From NCBI GenBank assembly GCA_024234875.1, contig JACKNM010000008.1:216499-280498 (forward strand): a stretch of 64,000 bases of DNA, in the 5' to 3' direction. A model generated the notes under the pieces. The model saw only the letters and a program-made list of their open reading frames with translations, was not told the DNA's origin and made no database searches. The translations under genes were made by a program, and so were the position numbers. This DNA comes from Ectothiorhodospiraceae bacterium (GTDB taxonomy: Bacteria; Pseudomonadota; Gammaproteobacteria; HK1). Shown here one piece after another: positions 63,010 to 64,000 of this stretch (position 1 is its first letter; every line of letters starts with the position of its first letter).

Positions 63010-64000
63010 CACGCTGCTCCGTGTGGAATCGCTCGGTGCCGAAGCAGGCCTGATCGGGTGAGATCGCGCCGCTCTCGATCCACCCGGCCACGATCTCGGC
63101 GTGATTCGCGGCCAGGGTGACCCCACTGTGACAGGTCACCGCGAAGGCGCCGGGATGGGCCTGCGACTGCGCATAGACCGGGAACCCGTCCGGTGTCATC
63201 ACCCGCAGCGCGCCCCAGGCCCGCATCGCGCGGAGCCCGGCCAGGAACGGGAACGCGCGCGAGGTACGCCACGCGATGTCGCGCAGCGTACGCGTGCGGG
63301 TGAGGGTCTCGAACCCGAGGTCGTCCTCGGAGAAACCCATCAGACAGGTGCCCTCGTCGGTCTGGCGGACGATGTTGGTCGGCAACGCGAGCCGCCCCGC
63401 CCACCGCTCGGTGACGATGACCTGACCGTGGACCGGATAGACGGGAACGTCGAGGCCGACCATCGGCCCCAGGCTCGCGCAGCCGTGCCCGGCCGCGATC
63501 ACCACCCGGTCGGCACCGAGGGTGCCGGCGGCGGTGCGCACCGTGAACCCGCCGCCCGCGGCGGGCTCGATGGCGCTCACCCGATGCTCGCAGCGGTAGT
63601 CGCCGCCCACCGCGACGAACGCCTCGTGCAGGGCGCGAAACAGGCGCAGCGAGTTGACGTGCCCGTCGTAGGGGCAATAGGTGCCGCCCACCACCGCGTC
63701 TCCGATCTCCGGCATCAACCGCCGCAGCCCGTCGCGGTCGAGGACCTCGTAGTCGTAGCCGTTGTTGCCCGCCTCCTCGCGGATCTGGGCGAGCACGGCG
63801 GCGAAGCTCGCGAGCTCCTCCTCCGACAGCGCCACCAGCGCGCCGCCCGGGCGCTGGTAGCAGACGTCGAGCCCACTCGCCTCGGCCAGCCGCGCCGCGA
63901 ACTCCGGCCAGCGCCGCGACGACTCGCGCGACCAGAGCGAGTACTCGGGCCGACCGCGCCCCTTGCCCTGGACCCAGACGAGACCGAAGTTGCCTCGGCT
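62993..64000 (-). CDS. HcnC-like FAD-dependent amine/amino-acid oxidoreductase, N-terminus outside window
   Basis: The frame is open to base 64000, giving 335 residues without the N-terminal FAD motif. Reading begins SRGNFGLVWVQGKGRG and includes YCPYDGHVNSLRLFRALHEAFVAVGGDY and VYPVHGQVIVTERWAG, as in DadA/glycine-oxidase-type subunits of HcnC and opine or D-hydroxyproline dehydrogenases. It is the catalytic flavoprotein of the trimeric enzyme. Reaction: oxidation of a secondary amine or glycine. Confidence 0.85.
   Translation of the reverse strand, partial: SRGNFGLVWVQGKGRGRPEYSLWSRESSRRWPEFAARLAEASGLDVCYQRPGGALVALSEEELASFAAVLAQIREEAGNNGYDYEVLDRDGLRRLMPEIGDAVVGGTYCPYDGHVNSLRLFRALHEAFVAVGGDYRCEHRVSAIEPAAGGGFTVRTAAGTLGADRVVIAAGHGCASLGPMVGLDVPVYPVHGQVIVTERWAGRLALPTNIVRQTDEGTCLMGFSEDDLGFETLTRTRTLRDIAWRTSRAFPFLAGLRAMRAWGALRVMTPDGFPVYAQSQAHPGAFAVTCHSGVTLAANHAEIVAGWIESGAISPDQACFGTERFHTEQRDVPAA

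Noticed and set aside
61232..64000. Firm call of hydrogen cyanide synthase
   Set aside because: Opine and hydroxyproline dehydrogenases share the same three-subunit design, and the catalytic subunit is truncated by the window.

Overview
The window is roughly 70% G+C, densely packed, and made of short catabolic operons on both strands. It looks like the chromosome of a free-living, metabolically versatile proteobacterium. A cytochrome c5-type protein, RimO, a GcvA-like regulator, a glyA-soxBDAG operon, a DctPQM TRAP transporter and a bacteriohemerythrin fit a gammaproteobacterium, but that assignment is inference. I saw no rRNA, tRNA, CRISPR array, prophage or transposase gene. The left edge cuts livM and the right edge cuts an FAD oxidoreductase gene.

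Layout. 1-1813: end of a LivMGF-type ABC importer. 1849-5718 (minus): FGGY kinase, 6-phosphogluconate dehydrogenase and gluconate 5-dehydrogenase, a gluconate/5-ketogluconate route. 5921-7453: SDR plus class II aldolase. 7795-10593: nitrate-sensor-type chemoreceptor and a bacteriohemerythrin. 10622-14519 (minus): decarboxylating dehydrogenase, Gfo/Idh/MocA enzyme, DHDPS-family lyase and TauD-type dioxygenase, a pathway I cannot assign. 14661-16260: SDR plus FAH hydrolase, the signature of non-phosphorylative deoxy-sugar-acid breakdown. 16400-17710: rimO. 18196-19204: two paralogous small membrane proteins. 19368-25600: GMC oxidoreductase, SDR, keto-acid hydratase, IlvD/Edd dehydratase and a 2-hydroxyacid dehydrogenase, a second sugar-acid route.

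25719-34637 is a sarcosine/one-carbon block: heterotetrameric sarcosine oxidase with serine hydroxymethyltransferase, a divergent MetF-like reductase, a DUF1127 protein and a GcvA-like LysR regulator with CTAAT-type operators in front of it. 34695-41553 combines a cyclic amidohydrolase, a CobW-type metallochaperone, two related nitrilase-superfamily enzymes, a luciferase-like oxidoreductase and an MmgE/PrpD protein. This is the strongest candidate for an undescribed N-heterocycle or ureide pathway. 41529-45219 adds two further amidohydrolases and a Gfo/Idh enzyme.

45247-48815 holds a Sel1 protein, an amidoligase with a peptidase C26-type amidotransferase, a small DedA-like protein and a cytochrome c with an FNR-like promoter. 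48870-57886 holds alcohol dehydrogenases, a D-amino-acid-dehydrogenase-like enzyme with an AstE/AspA deacylase, a TRAP importer and a VOC protein. 57909-61218 is SDR, enoyl-CoA hydratase and acyl-CoA ligase. 61232-64000 is an HcnABC/opine-oxidase-like three-subunit dehydrogenase.

Noncoding structure stands out. REP-like palindromes lie in paired units at 16.3 and 24.5 kb, a second hairpin repeat occurs at 4.8 and 10.0 kb, and strong hairpins end several operons.
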